Of a DNA stretch of 64,000 nt, positions 52,819-62,700 are shown in pieces. The notes under the pieces were generated by a model. That model saw only the letters and a list, made by a program, of their open reading frames with translations. It was not told the DNA's origin and did not search any database. The DNA lies in NCBI GenBank assembly GCA_963822575.1, contig CAWGHZ010000004.1, forward strand, positions 744,001 to 808,000, given 5' to 3'. A program made the translations under genes and the position numbers. Positions within the stretch are counted from its first letter, which is position 1. Each line of letters opens with the position of its first letter. The DNA is from CAWGHZ01 sp963822575. Lineage in GTDB: Bacteria > Pseudomonadota > Alphaproteobacteria > MPNO01 > DASWLB01.

Positions 52819-54580
52819 TTGGCCGAACCGCGCGCGGAACGACGACTGGCGGCGATCCTGGCCGCCGATGTGGCCGGCTATTCGCGCCTCATGGGCGCCG
52901 ACGAGGAAGGCACGCTGGCGGCGCTCAAGGCGCACCGGCGCGAGCTGGTCGATCCCACCATCGCCGAGCATCGCGGGCGCATCGTCAAGACCACGGGCGA
53001 CGGGCTGCTCGCCGAGTTCGCGAGCGTTGTCGACGCGGTGCGTTGCGCGGTCGCGATCCAAGAGGGCATGGCCGAGCGCGACGCCGCTGTGCCCGAGGAC
53101 CGGCGCATCGCCTTCCGCATCGGCGTCAATCTGGGCGACATCATCATCGACGAGGACGACATCTACGGCGACGGGGTGAACGTCGCCGCACGCCTCGAAG
53201 GGCTGGCCGAGCCGGGCGGCATCTGCATCGGCCGCGCGGCGCGCGACCAGGTGCGCGACCGGCTCGATCTCGATCTCGAAGATATCGGCGAGCAGGCGGT
53301 GAAGAACATCGCCCGGCCGGTGCGCGTGTTCCGCGTCAAGCTGCCGGCCCCCGAGGCCGAGGCGCCCGCCGCGCTCGCCCTGCCCGACAAGCCGTCGATC
53401 GCGGTGCTGGCGTTCGCCAATATGTCGGGCGATCCCGAACAGGAATATTTCGCCGACGGCATCGCCGAGGACATCATCACCGCGCTCTCGCGCTTCCGCT
53501 GGTTCTTCGTCATCGCGCGCAACTCGTCCTTCACCTACAAGGGCCAGGCGGTCGACGTGAAGCAGGTCGCGCGCGAGCTCGGCGTGCAGTACGTCCTCGA
53601 GGGCAGTGTCCGCAAGGCGGGCAACCGGGTGCGCATCACCGCCCAGCTCATCGACGCGCTGACCGGCCGGCACGTCTGGGCCGAGCGCTACGACCGCGAC
53701 CTCACCGACATCTTCGCCGTGCAGGACGAGATCACCGAGACCATCGCCGGCGCCGTCGCGCCAAGCTTCGTCTCCGCCGAGGCGCGGCGCGCCGAGCGCA
53801 AGCGGCCCGAGGACCTCGACGCCTGGGACTTGGCGCTGAAAGGCAATTGGCATTTGGCGCAGAGCGGGCGCGAGAACGTTGCGGCAGCCGTGTCGCTGTT
53901 CGAGGCCGCCATTGCCCGCGAACTCGAAAAGCGTGGTCGCCCTCAGCGGGCTCGCGACCGCCCGCGGGTGGCGCATGATGTACCGCTGGTCCGACGATCC
54001 CGAGACCGAACGCGTTCGCGCCTTGGACGCCGCGAAGCACGCGGTCGCAATCGACGACCAGGACGCCTATGCCCATCTTGCGTTGAGCCGGGTCCTTTAC
54101 AATTCCGGTGATCGCGAGGGAGCCTTCAGCGCCGCCCAGCGGGCGGTCGAAATCAACCCAAATCTTGCATTGGCCGAAGGGTTCCTCGCGCAGCGGCACG
54201 CGTCGCGCGGCGATTATGACGAGGCGATTTTCCACGCCGACCGTGCGGCGCGCCTCAGCCCGCGCGATCCCGCGAACTGGTTCTGGATGTTTGCCCGCGC
54301 GTCGGCTGCCTTCGGAATGGGAAACTACGATGAATGCCGCTCGTGGGCGCGCGCCATGACCGAGAAGGCCCCGGATTTTCCCGCTGGCTGGTCGCTTCTC
54401 GCGTCGAGCCAAGCCCACCTCGGAAACCTCGAAGGGGCCCGCGAGGCAGTGCAGCGCTACCGCGATCTCGTTCCCGAAGCGTCGTTGCGCTTGATCCGCC
54501 GGATTACGCACGCACAGTCATGGCCGGAGGTCCTGGAGCGCCAAATGGAAGGCCTGCGGATGGCCGGCATGCCCGAGTGA
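52819..54580 (+). pseudogene. class III adenylate/guanylate cyclase with C-terminal TPR region, frameshifted near 53921
   Basis: The N-terminal class III cyclase domain is intact: metal aspartates in AAILAADVAGYSRLM and KTTGDGLLAEF, and the transition-state pair in GDGVNVAARLE. A TolB-like segment follows (KPSIAVLAFANMSGDPEQEY, then QYVLEGSVRKAGNRVRITAQL), then TPR repeats. At CGCGAACTCG near 53918-53927 the family sequence jumps frame (FEAAIAR to NSKSVVALSGLATARG); a two-base loss explains it. Restored length is about 587 residues. The start is TTG, supported by the standard AEPRAERRLAAILAAD beginning. In the given sequence the product would end at 54111 after about 35 foreign residues. Confidence 0.82.
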
Positions 54581-54650
54581 CAGCCGGCCAACTTGATTTT
54601 CGGTATAAATTCCTGTATACGAGCGGCGGGTTGCGCGGTTTTCAGCCTGC

Positions 54651-54830
54651 TATGTCGCCTCAAGGAATTTTTCCCCGTGTTTTCAGGCGACATCTCTGCA
54701 AGATCAACGGGTTATGAGGCGACATAGAGGCGACATCGGGCGACGTAGAGGAGACATAGAGGCGACATCGGGCGACATAGAGGAGACATCGGGCGACATA
54801 GAGGAGACATTGAGGAGACATTGACGCGAC
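54651..54830. repeat. GGCGACAT iteron array with 10-11 base period
   Basis: Ten tandem units of GAGGCGACATA-type sequence (variants GAGGAGACATA and GGGCGACATA) run from 54716 to 54822, a total of 107 bases, followed by a decayed GACGCGAC. The mean period of 10.7 bases puts every copy on nearly the same face of the helix. Upstream, TATGTCGCCT (54651) and AGGCGACATC (54685) form an inverted pair of the same word. The gap 54581-54873 contains no other gene-like sequence. Confidence 0.85.
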
Positions 54831-54873
54831 CTGGGAAGACTCGGCGCGACGGCGGGGCAACGGCGGGGCGCAC

Positions 54874-55614
54874 TCAGCCGCCGGTTGCAGCGCGGCCGGT
54901 CAACGCGCGGCGCGGCGGGGGCGGCATCGGTTCGGCGCCGCAGACCACCGCGGCGCTCGCGCCCTCCGCCTTCGCCCGGTACATGGCGGCGTCGGCCTGG
55001 CGCAGCAGCGTGTCGGCGTCCTCGGCGTCGTCGGGATAGACCGCGATGCCGATCGCCACGCCCAGCTCGAACGCCGCGCCGTCCACCGCGATCGGCCGGG
55101 CGAAGGCGGCGATGATGCGTTCCGACACGCGGCGGGGTCCGGCCGCGCCGGCGCCGGTCTCCAGGATGATCGCGAACTCGTCGCCGCCGACCCGCGCCAC
55201 CGTGTCGGCCTGGCGCAGCACCGCGCGCAGGCGGCAAGCGGCTTCGCCCAGCGCGGCGTCGCCCGCCGCGTGGCCCAGCGCATCGTTCACGTCCTTGAAG
55301 CGGTTGAGGTCGATCAGCATCAGGGCGACGTGGCGCCCGCTGCGGTCGGCGACGGCCAGCGCGTGGGCGAGACGGTTGTGGAACAGGTTGCGGTTGGGGA
55401 GGCCGGTCAAGACGTCGATGAAGGCGAGCCGCTCGATTTCGCGCTTGGCGCGGGCCAGCGCATCGGCCTCGCGCGCGAGCCGCGCCGTTTCCAATTCCAG
55501 CAGGCGCAACCGCTCCGCGGTGCCGCGACGCGTGCGCACCGCGCGGCAGAGGGCGAGCGCGAGGAACAGGGCCGCGACGAACGCGGCAAGGGAGATTTGT
55601 GCCGACGTCATCAA
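54874..55614 (-). CDS. diguanylate cyclase (GGDEF domain) with membrane anchor
   Basis: A 246-residue protein with one N-terminal helix (residues 5-25), a short coiled-coil-like linker (LRLLELETARLAREADALA) and a complete GGDEF domain. DVLTGLPNRNLFHNRL opens the domain and RVGGDEFAIIL is the active site. RQAD, five residues before GGDEF, is a consensus I-site for product inhibition. It should make cyclic di-GMP at the inner membrane. There is no sensory domain. Its 3' end faces the iteron array. Confidence 0.93.
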   Translation of the reverse strand: MMTSAQISLAAFVAALFLALALCRAVRTRRGTAERLRLLELETARLAREADALARAKREIERLAFIDVLTGLPNRNLFHNRLAHALAVADRSGRHVALMLIDLNRFKDVNDALGHAAGDAALGEAACRLRAVLRQADTVARVGGDEFAIILETGAGAAGPRRVSERIIAAFARPIAVDGAAFELGVAIGIAVYPDDAEDADTLLRQADAAMYRAKAEGASAAVVCGAEPMPPPPRRALTGRAATGG

Positions 55615-55707
55615 CTCCCGGTTGTAGCCGCAAGAGGCTTAACTCTTCGTGAAGATCGCCCGCCGAGGCGCAACGGATCGTTAAGCGGCAGGGCGGAGCA
55701 TCGCATT

Positions 55708-56142
55708 ATGCGCGCGCCCTTCGTCCTCCTCGCGCTTGCCGCCCTGGCCCCCGCGACAGCGCGGGCCGAGACGATCACCGTGACGGCCGAGACCTGCGCG
55801 GCGCTCGCCGAATACCTGCCGGCGCCCGACGTGGCGTACCGGCCGGGCGTCGATGTGAACGGCAACCCGGTCGCGCCGGCCGATCTCGGCGGCACGCCGC
55901 AGATCGAGGTGCCGCAGGACTTCACCATCGCCATCACGGTCGAGATCGCGCGGGTGCTCGGCATCCCGGCCTTCCCCGACCCGGCCCGGCCGCAGGACGA
56001 TACCTACAAGCCCGAGGCGAACATCGGCATCGTGACCTACAAGGACGGCAGGTTCGCCTTCAACGGCCAGCCCTTGCAGTCCGACGCCGAGGCCGCGCTC
56101 GCCAGGCTCTGCGAGCGCCAGGCCCGTCGCCGCCCTCGTTAG
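55708..56142 (+). CDS. small exported protein of unknown function
   Basis: A 144-residue protein with a clear signal peptide (MRAPFVLLALAALAPATARA, cleavage after A-R-A). The mature part begins with a conserved-looking CAALAEYLPAPDVAYRPGVD, then GNPVAPADL, FTIAITVEIARVLG and GRFAFNGQPLQSD. I have seen this pattern in uncharacterised periplasmic proteins of related bacteria but know no function. It is divergent from the GGDEF gene and 44 bases before proS. Confidence 0.72.
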   Translation: MRAPFVLLALAALAPATARAETITVTAETCAALAEYLPAPDVAYRPGVDVNGNPVAPADLGGTPQIEVPQDFTIAITVEIARVLGIPAFPDPARPQDDTYKPEANIGIVTYKDGRFAFNGQPLQSDAEAALARLCERQARRRPR

Positions 56143-56186
56143 GCGCGCGTGGACATCGCACCGGCCTTCGCCTAATTTGCCGCCCC

Positions 56187-57500
56187 ATGCGCATGTCCCG
56201 CTTTTTCCTGCCGACCCTGAAGGAGGTGCCGGCCGAGGCGCAGATCGTCTCGCACCAGCTCATGCTGCGCGCGGGCATGATCCGCCAGTCCGCCTCGGGC
56301 ATCTATTCGTGGCTGCCGCTGGGCTTCCGCGTCCTCAAGAACGTCGAGCGCATCGTTCGCGAGGAGCAGGACGCCGCCGGCTGCCAGGAGCTCCTGATGC
56401 CGACCATCCAGTCGGCCGAGTTGTGGCGCGAGTCCGGCCGCTACGACGATTACGGCAAGGAGATGCTGCGCATCCTCGACCGGCACGAGCGCGAGCTCCT
56501 CTACGGTCCGACCAACGAGGAAATGATCGCCGATTTGTTCCGCGCCGGGGTGAAGAGCTACCGCGAGCTGCCGAAGCTGCTCTACCACATCCAGTGGAAG
56601 TTCCGCGACGAGATCCGGCCGCGCTTCGGGGTGATGCGCGGGCGCGAGTTCCTGATGAAGGACAGCTACTCGTTCGACCTCGATTACGAGGGCGCGATGC
56701 GCGCCTATAACAGGATGTTCGTGGCCTATTTGCGCACCTTCGCGCGCATGGGTCTGAAGGCGATCCCGATGCGCGCGGACTCGGGCGCGATCGGAGGAGA
56801 CAAGACGCACGAATTCATCGTGCTGGCCGAGACCGGCGAGTCGCAGGTGTTCTGCCACCGCGACCTCCTCGCCTACGACGTGCCGGGCGCCGACGTCGAT
56901 TACGAGGGCGATCTGCAGCCGATCGTCGACCGCTGGACCGCGCTCTACGCCGCGACCGAAGAGAAGCAGGACCCGGCGAAGCATGCCGAACTGGGCGAGG
57001 CGCTGGTCTCCGCGCGCGGCATCGAGGTCGGCCAGATCTTCTATTTCGGCACCTACTATTCAAAGCCGATGAACGTCGCCATCGCCGGGCCGGACGGCGA
57101 GCCGCGCCTCGTCGAGATGGGTTCGTACGGCATCGGCGTCTCGCGCCTGGTCGGCGCGATCATCGAGGCGCATCATGACGCGCTCGGCATCGTCTGGCCG
57201 GACTCGGTGGCGCCGTTCCGCGTCGGGCTGGTCAATCTGCGCGCGGGCGACCCTGCCTGCGACGCGGCGTGTGAGGATATTTACGCGAAGCTCCGCAACG
57301 CCGGCGTCGAGACGCTCTACGACGACCGCAACGAGCGCGCCGGCGCCAAGTTTGCCGACATGGACCTGATCGGCCTCCCGTGGCGGCTGGTCGTCGGCCC
57401 GCGCGGCCTCGCCCAGGGCAAGGTCGAGCTCAAGCGCCGCGACGGCGCCAAGGCCGAGGAGGTTTCGATCGACGCCGCCCTCGCCCGCGTGGCCGGGTAG
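56187..57500 (+). CDS. proS: proline--tRNA ligase
   Basis: A 437-residue class II synthetase of the short alphaproteobacterial type, without the inserted editing domain. Motif 2 reads KFRDEIRPRFGVMRGREFLMKD-like sequence at about residues 137-157, motif 1 lies in SGIYSWLPLGFRVLKN, and motif 3 in EMGSYGIGVSRLVGA. The C-terminal anticodon-binding domain is complete. A second ATG six bases downstream is possible. Confidence 0.97.
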   Translation: MRMSRFFLPTLKEVPAEAQIVSHQLMLRAGMIRQSASGIYSWLPLGFRVLKNVERIVREEQDAAGCQELLMPTIQSAELWRESGRYDDYGKEMLRILDRHERELLYGPTNEEMIADLFRAGVKSYRELPKLLYHIQWKFRDEIRPRFGVMRGREFLMKDSYSFDLDYEGAMRAYNRMFVAYLRTFARMGLKAIPMRADSGAIGGDKTHEFIVLAETGESQVFCHRDLLAYDVPGADVDYEGDLQPIVDRWTALYAATEEKQDPAKHAELGEALVSARGIEVGQIFYFGTYYSKPMNVAIAGPDGEPRLVEMGSYGIGVSRLVGAIIEAHHDALGIVWPDSVAPFRVGLVNLRAGDPACDAACEDIYAKLRNAGVETLYDDRNERAGAKFADMDLIGLPWRLVVGPRGLAQGKVELKRRDGAKAEEVSIDAALARVAG

Positions 57501-57529
57501 GGCGCGCAAATGGCGGCGCGGGTGCGCCC

Positions 57530-58783
57530 GTGATCTTCAACGCCTTCGAGCGCATGGTGGCGGCGCGCTACCTCCGCGCGCGCCGGCAGGAAGGCTTCGT
57601 CTCGGTCATCGCCGGCTTCTCGCTCGCGGGCATCGCGCTCGGCGTCGCGACGCTGATCGTCGTGATGTCGGTAATGAACGGCTTCCGCGACGAGCTGATG
57701 GGCCGCATCCTCGGGCTCAACGGCCATCTCGGCGTCTATGCCGCGACCAACCGGCCGCTCGATAATTTCGACGCGCTCGCGGCGCAAATCCGCAAGCTGC
57801 CGCACGTGGCCCAGGTCGAGCCGGTGGTGCAAGGCCAGGCGATGGCGACGGCCGGCGGCCATTCGCACGCGGCGCTGGTGCGCGGCGTTCGGCCGGACTA
57901 TCTGGCGAAGCGTGCCGAGATCGCCAACAACCTGCGCCAGGGCCGCCTCGCCGATTTCGGCGGGAAGGACACGGTGGTGCTGGGCGACCGGCTCGCATTT
58001 GCCCTTGGGGTGCGTCCCGGCGACCGCATGACGCTGATCACGCCGCAGGCGACGCCGACCGCGTTCGGCTCCGTCCCGCGCATCAAGGGCTATCGCGTGG
58101 CGGCGACGTTCGAGGCCGGCATGTACGAATACAATTCGACCTTCGTCTACATGCCGCTCGAATCCGCGCAGGCCTATTTCGACACCGGTGACGGCGTCAC
58201 CGAGCTCGAGGTGATGGCCGACAATGTGGCGAACGTCGATCTCGTGCGCGCCGAAATCGCCCGCGCGCTCGCCGGTCAGCCGGTCCGCATCGTCGACTGG
58301 CGCCAGGCCAACGCCAGCTTCTTCAACGCGGTCCAGGTCGAGCGCAACGTCATGTTCCTGATCCTGACGCTGATCATCGTGGTCGCGGCGTTCAACATCG
58401 TCGCCGGCATGATCATGATGGTGAAGGACAAGGGGCGCGACATCGCCATCCTGCGCACGATGGGCGCGACACGCGGCATGGTGATGCGCATCTTCCTCCT
58501 GGCCGGCGCGACGGTGGGGGTGGTCGGCACCGCGACCGGGTTCCTGCTCGGCCTCGCCTTCTCCCTCAATATCGAGACGATCCGCCAATGGCTGCAGGGC
58601 CTCACCGGCACGCAGCTCTTCTCGCCGGAAATCTACTTCCTGTCGCACCTGCCGGCGAAGGTCGAGTCGGGTGACGTGATCGCTGTGGTCGGCATGGCGC
58701 TCGGGCTCTCCCTGCTCGCCTCGATCTACCCGTCCTGGCGGGCGGCGCGGCTCGATCCCGTGGAGGCGCTGCGCTATGAGTGA
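57530..58783 (+). CDS. lolC: lipoprotein-releasing ABC transporter permease LolC/LolE
   Basis: A 417-residue inner-membrane permease that extracts lipoproteins for transfer to the outer membrane. It has one helix near residues 25-47 (FSLAGIALGVATLIVVMSVM), a large periplasmic domain, and three C-terminal helices, the MacB/LolCE topology. The GTG at 57530 gives the standard IFNAFERMVAARYLRARR start. Only one permease gene is present, so it probably forms a homodimer with LolD. It overlaps lolD by eight bases. Confidence 0.94.
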   Translation: MIFNAFERMVAARYLRARRQEGFVSVIAGFSLAGIALGVATLIVVMSVMNGFRDELMGRILGLNGHLGVYAATNRPLDNFDALAAQIRKLPHVAQVEPVVQGQAMATAGGHSHAALVRGVRPDYLAKRAEIANNLRQGRLADFGGKDTVVLGDRLAFALGVRPGDRMTLITPQATPTAFGSVPRIKGYRVAATFEAGMYEYNSTFVYMPLESAQAYFDTGDGVTELEVMADNVANVDLVRAEIARALAGQPVRIVDWRQANASFFNAVQVERNVMFLILTLIIVVAAFNIVAGMIMMVKDKGRDIAILRTMGATRGMVMRIFLLAGATVGVVGTATGFLLGLAFSLNIETIRQWLQGLTGTQLFSPEIYFLSHLPAKVESGDVIAVVGMALGLSLLASIYPSWRAARLDPVEALRYE

Positions 58784-59462
58784 GGCGCCCCCGGCGCTCG
58801 CGCTCGAAGAGGTGGTGCGCACGTTCGAGCAGGGCGGTGCGCGGCTCGACGTATTGCAGGGCGCCTCGCTCGCGCTGGCGCCCGGCGAGGCGGTGGCGCT
58901 GGTGGCGCCGTCCGGCGCCGGCAAGTCGACGCTGCTGCACATCGCCGGCCTGCTGGAGCGCGCCGACGCGGGCGAGGTGCGCATCGCCGGCGAGGCGACC
59001 AGCGCCCTCTCGGATGCACGGCGGACCGAGCTGCGCCGCCGCGCCCTCGGTTTCGTCTACCAGTTCCATCACCTGCTGCCCGAGTTCTCGGCGCTCGAGA
59101 ACGTGGTCGTGCCGCAGATGATCGCCGGCCGATCCAAGGCCACGGCGCGCGCCCGCGCGCACGAGCTGCTGGCGATGATGGGCCTCGCCCAGCGCGAGAC
59201 ACACCGGCCGGCGCGGCTGTCCGGCGGGGAGCAGCAGCGCGTCGCCGTCGTGCGCGCGCTGGCCAACCGGCCGAGCGTGCTCCTCGCCGACGAGCCCACG
59301 GGCAACCTCGACCAGAGGACGGCGGACGGCGTGTTCGACGCGCTCGCCCGCCTGTTGCGCGAGACCGGCACGGCGGCGCTGATCGCCACACACAACCCCG
59401 ACCTCGCCGCCCGCCTCGACCGCCGAGTCACCATCGAAAACGGCAAGCTGCGGGCGATGTAG
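58776..59462 (+). CDS. lolD: lipoprotein-releasing ABC transporter ATPase LolD
   Basis: The 228-residue ATPase partner of LolC. Walker A is APSGAGKST (residues 44-52), the signature is LSGGEQQRVAVVRAL, and Walker B is VLLADEPTGNLD; FVYQFHHLLPEFSALENV is the LolD-type Q-loop region. It is translationally coupled to lolC. Confidence 0.96.
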   Translation: MSEAPPALALEEVVRTFEQGGARLDVLQGASLALAPGEAVALVAPSGAGKSTLLHIAGLLERADAGEVRIAGEATSALSDARRTELRRRALGFVYQFHHLLPEFSALENVVVPQMIAGRSKATARARAHELLAMMGLAQRETHRPARLSGGEQQRVAVVRALANRPSVLLADEPTGNLDQRTADGVFDALARLLRETGTAALIATHNPDLAARLDRRVTIENGKLRAM

Positions 59463-59469
59463 CGGCACC

Positions 59470-59495
59470 CGAATCGGGCGGGCGGCCCCGATTCG
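59470..59495 (+). other. perfect hairpin just after lolD
   Basis: A nine-pair stem, CGAATCGGG with CCCGATTCG, around an eight-base loop, starting eight bases after the lolD stop. No T-tract follows, so it is at best a weak or Rho-assisted terminator, or a 3'-end-stabilising structure. The remainder of the 246-base gap to dnaE holds no gene and presumably the dnaE promoter, which I could not place with confidence. Confidence 0.5.
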
Positions 59496-59708
59496 TTCAC
59501 GGGATCAAGATCCTCAACTGGCGTCGCAAGTCCGGGTCGTTTTCGACAAGATGCGGGGTGGCCCTCGCGGGGCGTAACCGACATATTGGTGTTTCCCGTT
59601 TTGTTCGAGAAACGCCGGAATCGGGCGGGGAATCGGGCTGGGGACAAGCCGGTATGTTCGCGGAATGTTCATGCTGTCGGTCACCCGGTGATGTGGAATG
59701 AATAGGGC

Positions 59709-62700
59709 ATGGCGCACGCCGATTTCGTCCATCTGCACGTCCATTCCGCCTACTCGCTGAGCGAGGGCGCCATCCGCATCGCCGAGCTGGTGAAGCTGTG
59801 CGCCGCCGAGCGCATGCCGGCCGTCGCGGTCACCGACACCGGCAATCTGTTCGGCGCGCTGGAATTCTCCGAGGCGGCGGCGAAGGCGGGCGCGCAGCCG
59901 ATCACCGGCTGCCAGCTTTTCGTCGCCCGGCCCGACCAGCCGCAGGCGGGCATCGTCGCCGTGCCGAACGGCGCGGCGCAGCCCGTGGGGCGCGAGGCGC
60001 CGCCCGACGAGCTGGTGCTGCTGGTGCAGGACGAGCAGGGCTACCTCAACCTCTCGGCCTTGTCGTCGCGCGCGTTCACCGAGACGCCGGCCGGCATTGC
60101 GCCCCGCGTGACCATGGACGAGGTGGCGCGCCATTCGGCCGGGCTGATCGCGCTGACCGGCGGGCCACGCGGGCTGATCGGGCGTCTGCTCGCCGACGGC
60201 CAGCTCCAGGCCGCGCGCGAAATGCTGGAGCGGCTGGAGGCGGCCTTCCCCGGCCGGCTCTATGTCGAGCTGATGCGCCACGGGATGGAGGCCGAGAACC
60301 GCATCGAGGGCGATTTGATCGACCTCGCCTACGAGCGCGGGCTGCCCCTGGTCGCGACCAATGACGTCTATTTCGCGACCGAGGTCATGTACGAGGCGCA
60401 CGACGCGCTGATCTGCATCGCCAACTCGACGCACGTCGCCGAGGCGAAGCGCCGCCGTTTCACGCCCGACCATCGCTTCCGCACGGCGGCGGAGATGCGG
60501 GCCTTGTTCGCCGACCTGCCCGAGGCGGTGGACAACACGCTGGTTATCGCGCGGCGCTGCGCCTTCCGCCCGAAGCCGCGCAAGGAGATCCTGCCGGCCT
60601 TCCCGATCCCGGACGGCAAGTCGGAGGCCGACGTCCTGGCCGAGGCGGCGCGGGCGGGACTCGAACGCCGCCTCGCCAACCACGTGTACTCCGAGGAAAT
60701 GGACGCGGCCGCGCGCGAGGCGGCGGCGACGCCTTATCGCGAGCGGCTGGACTACGAGCTCGACGTCATCGTGAAGATGGGCTTTCCCGGCTACTTCATG
60801 ATCGTTGCCGAATTCATCCAGTGGGCGAAGGAGCACGGCATCCCGGTGGGGCCGGGACGCGGGTCGGGTGCGGGCTCGGTGGTCGCCTGGGCGCTCACCA
60901 TCACCGACCTCGACCCGTTGCGCTTCGGGCTGCTGTTCGAGCGGTTCCTCAACCCCGACCGCGTGTCCATGCCCGACTTCGACGTCGATTTCTGCCAGGA
61001 CCGCCGCGACGAGGTGATCGCGCACGTGCAGTCGACCTATGGCCGTGACCGGGTGGCCCAGATCATCACGTTCGGAAAGCTCCAGGCGCGGGCGGCGCTG
61101 CGCGATGTCGGGCGCGTGCTCGGCATGCCATACGGCCAGGTCGATCGCCTGTCCAAGATGGTGCCGTACAACCCGGCGCACCCGCCGACCCTGGAGGACG
61201 CGCTGAAGGCCGAGCCGCGCCTCGCCCAGGCGCGCGCCGAGGACGAGACCGTCGCGAAGCTGATCGACATCGCGATGAAGCTGGAGGGCTTGTACCGCCA
61301 CGCCTCGACGCACGCCGCGGGCGTCGTGATCGGCGACCGGCCGCTCGAAAAGCTCCTGCCGCTCTATCGCGATCCGCGGTCGGAGATGATCGCGACCCAG
61401 TTCTCGATGAAGTACACCGAGGCGGCGGGCCTCGTGAAGTTCGACTTCCTCGGCCTCAAGACGCTTACGGTGCTCGCGCGCACCGTCGAGCACTTGCGGA
61501 AACGCGGCATCGAGATCGACCTCGCTCGCATCCCGTTCAGCGACCCGAAGACGTTCGAGATGCTGGGCCGCGGCGAGGCGACCGGGGTGTTTCAGATGGA
61601 AAGCGCGGGCATGCGCGATGTCCTGCGCCAGATGCGCCCCGACAAGTTCGAGGATTTGATCGCGCTGGTCGCGCTCTACCGCCCCGGCCCGATGGAGAAC
61701 ATCCCGAAATACATCGCGGTGAAGGCGGGCCGCGAGGAGCCCGATTACCTGCACCCTGTCCTGGAGCCCATCCTGAAGGAAACCTTCGGGGTGATGATCT
61801 ACCAGGAGCAGGTGATGCGCGTGGCGCAGGATTTGGCCGGCTTCTCGCTCGCCAAGGCCGACGTGATGCGCCGCGCGATGGGCAAGAAGATCAAGTCCGA
61901 GATGGACGCGCTGCGCCAGGAGTTCATCGACGGCGCGGTGGCGAATGGGGTCGACGCCAAACGCGCCGCCGCCATCTTCGACCAGGTCGACAAGTTCGCG
62001 GGGTACGGGTTCAACAAGTCGCATGCTGCGGCCTATGCGCTGGTCGCGTGGCAGACGGCGTGGCTCAAGGCCAACTACCCGGTCGAGTTCTTCGCCGCGA
62101 CCATGACCTACGACATGGGCTCGACCGACAAGCTCAATTTGTTCCGTCAGGAGCTGCAGCGGCTGGGCATCAAGCTTTTGCCGCCCGACATCAACCGGTC
62201 GGAGGCCCAGTTCGCGGTCGAGGACGGCGCCGTGCGCTACGCGCTCGCCGCCATCAAGAACGTCGGCCAGCATGCAATGGAATCGCTCGTCGCGGAGCGC
62301 GCGGAGAACGGCCCCTTCGCCGACCTCTCCGATTTCGTCGCGCGCGTCGACTCGCGCGTCGCCAACAAGCGCCAGCTCGAGAACCTGATCCGCGCCGGCG
62401 CGTTCGACACGCTCGACCCCAACCGCAAGCGCCTGTTCGAGGGCGCCGATCTGCTAGTCCGGCTCGCGGGCTCGGCGGCGGGCGGGCGCGACGCCTCGCA
62501 GCCCAGCCTGTTCGCCGGCGAGGACGGCGCCGCGGCGCGCCCGCGCCTCAACCTTCCCGAGACCGCCGACTGGCCGGCGCTGGAGCGCCTGGCGCAGGAG
62601 TTCGAGGCGATCGGGTTCTACCTATCCGCCCATCCGCTCGACGCCTACGGCAAGTCGCTCGCACGCATCGGCGTGGTGTCGTCGGGCGAGATCGCCGAGC

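Noticed and set aside
54716..54830. A CRISPR array
   Set aside because: Units are 10-11 bases with no spacers and no cas genes.
54660..54860. A small minus-strand gene reading the iteron array
   Set aside because: Its repetitive product (M-S-P-L-Y-V-A motifs) merely translates the 11-base repeat, and it has no ribosome site.
59514..62273. A 919-codon open frame antisense to dnaE
   Set aside because: It is a shadow of a well-conserved gene in GC-rich DNA.
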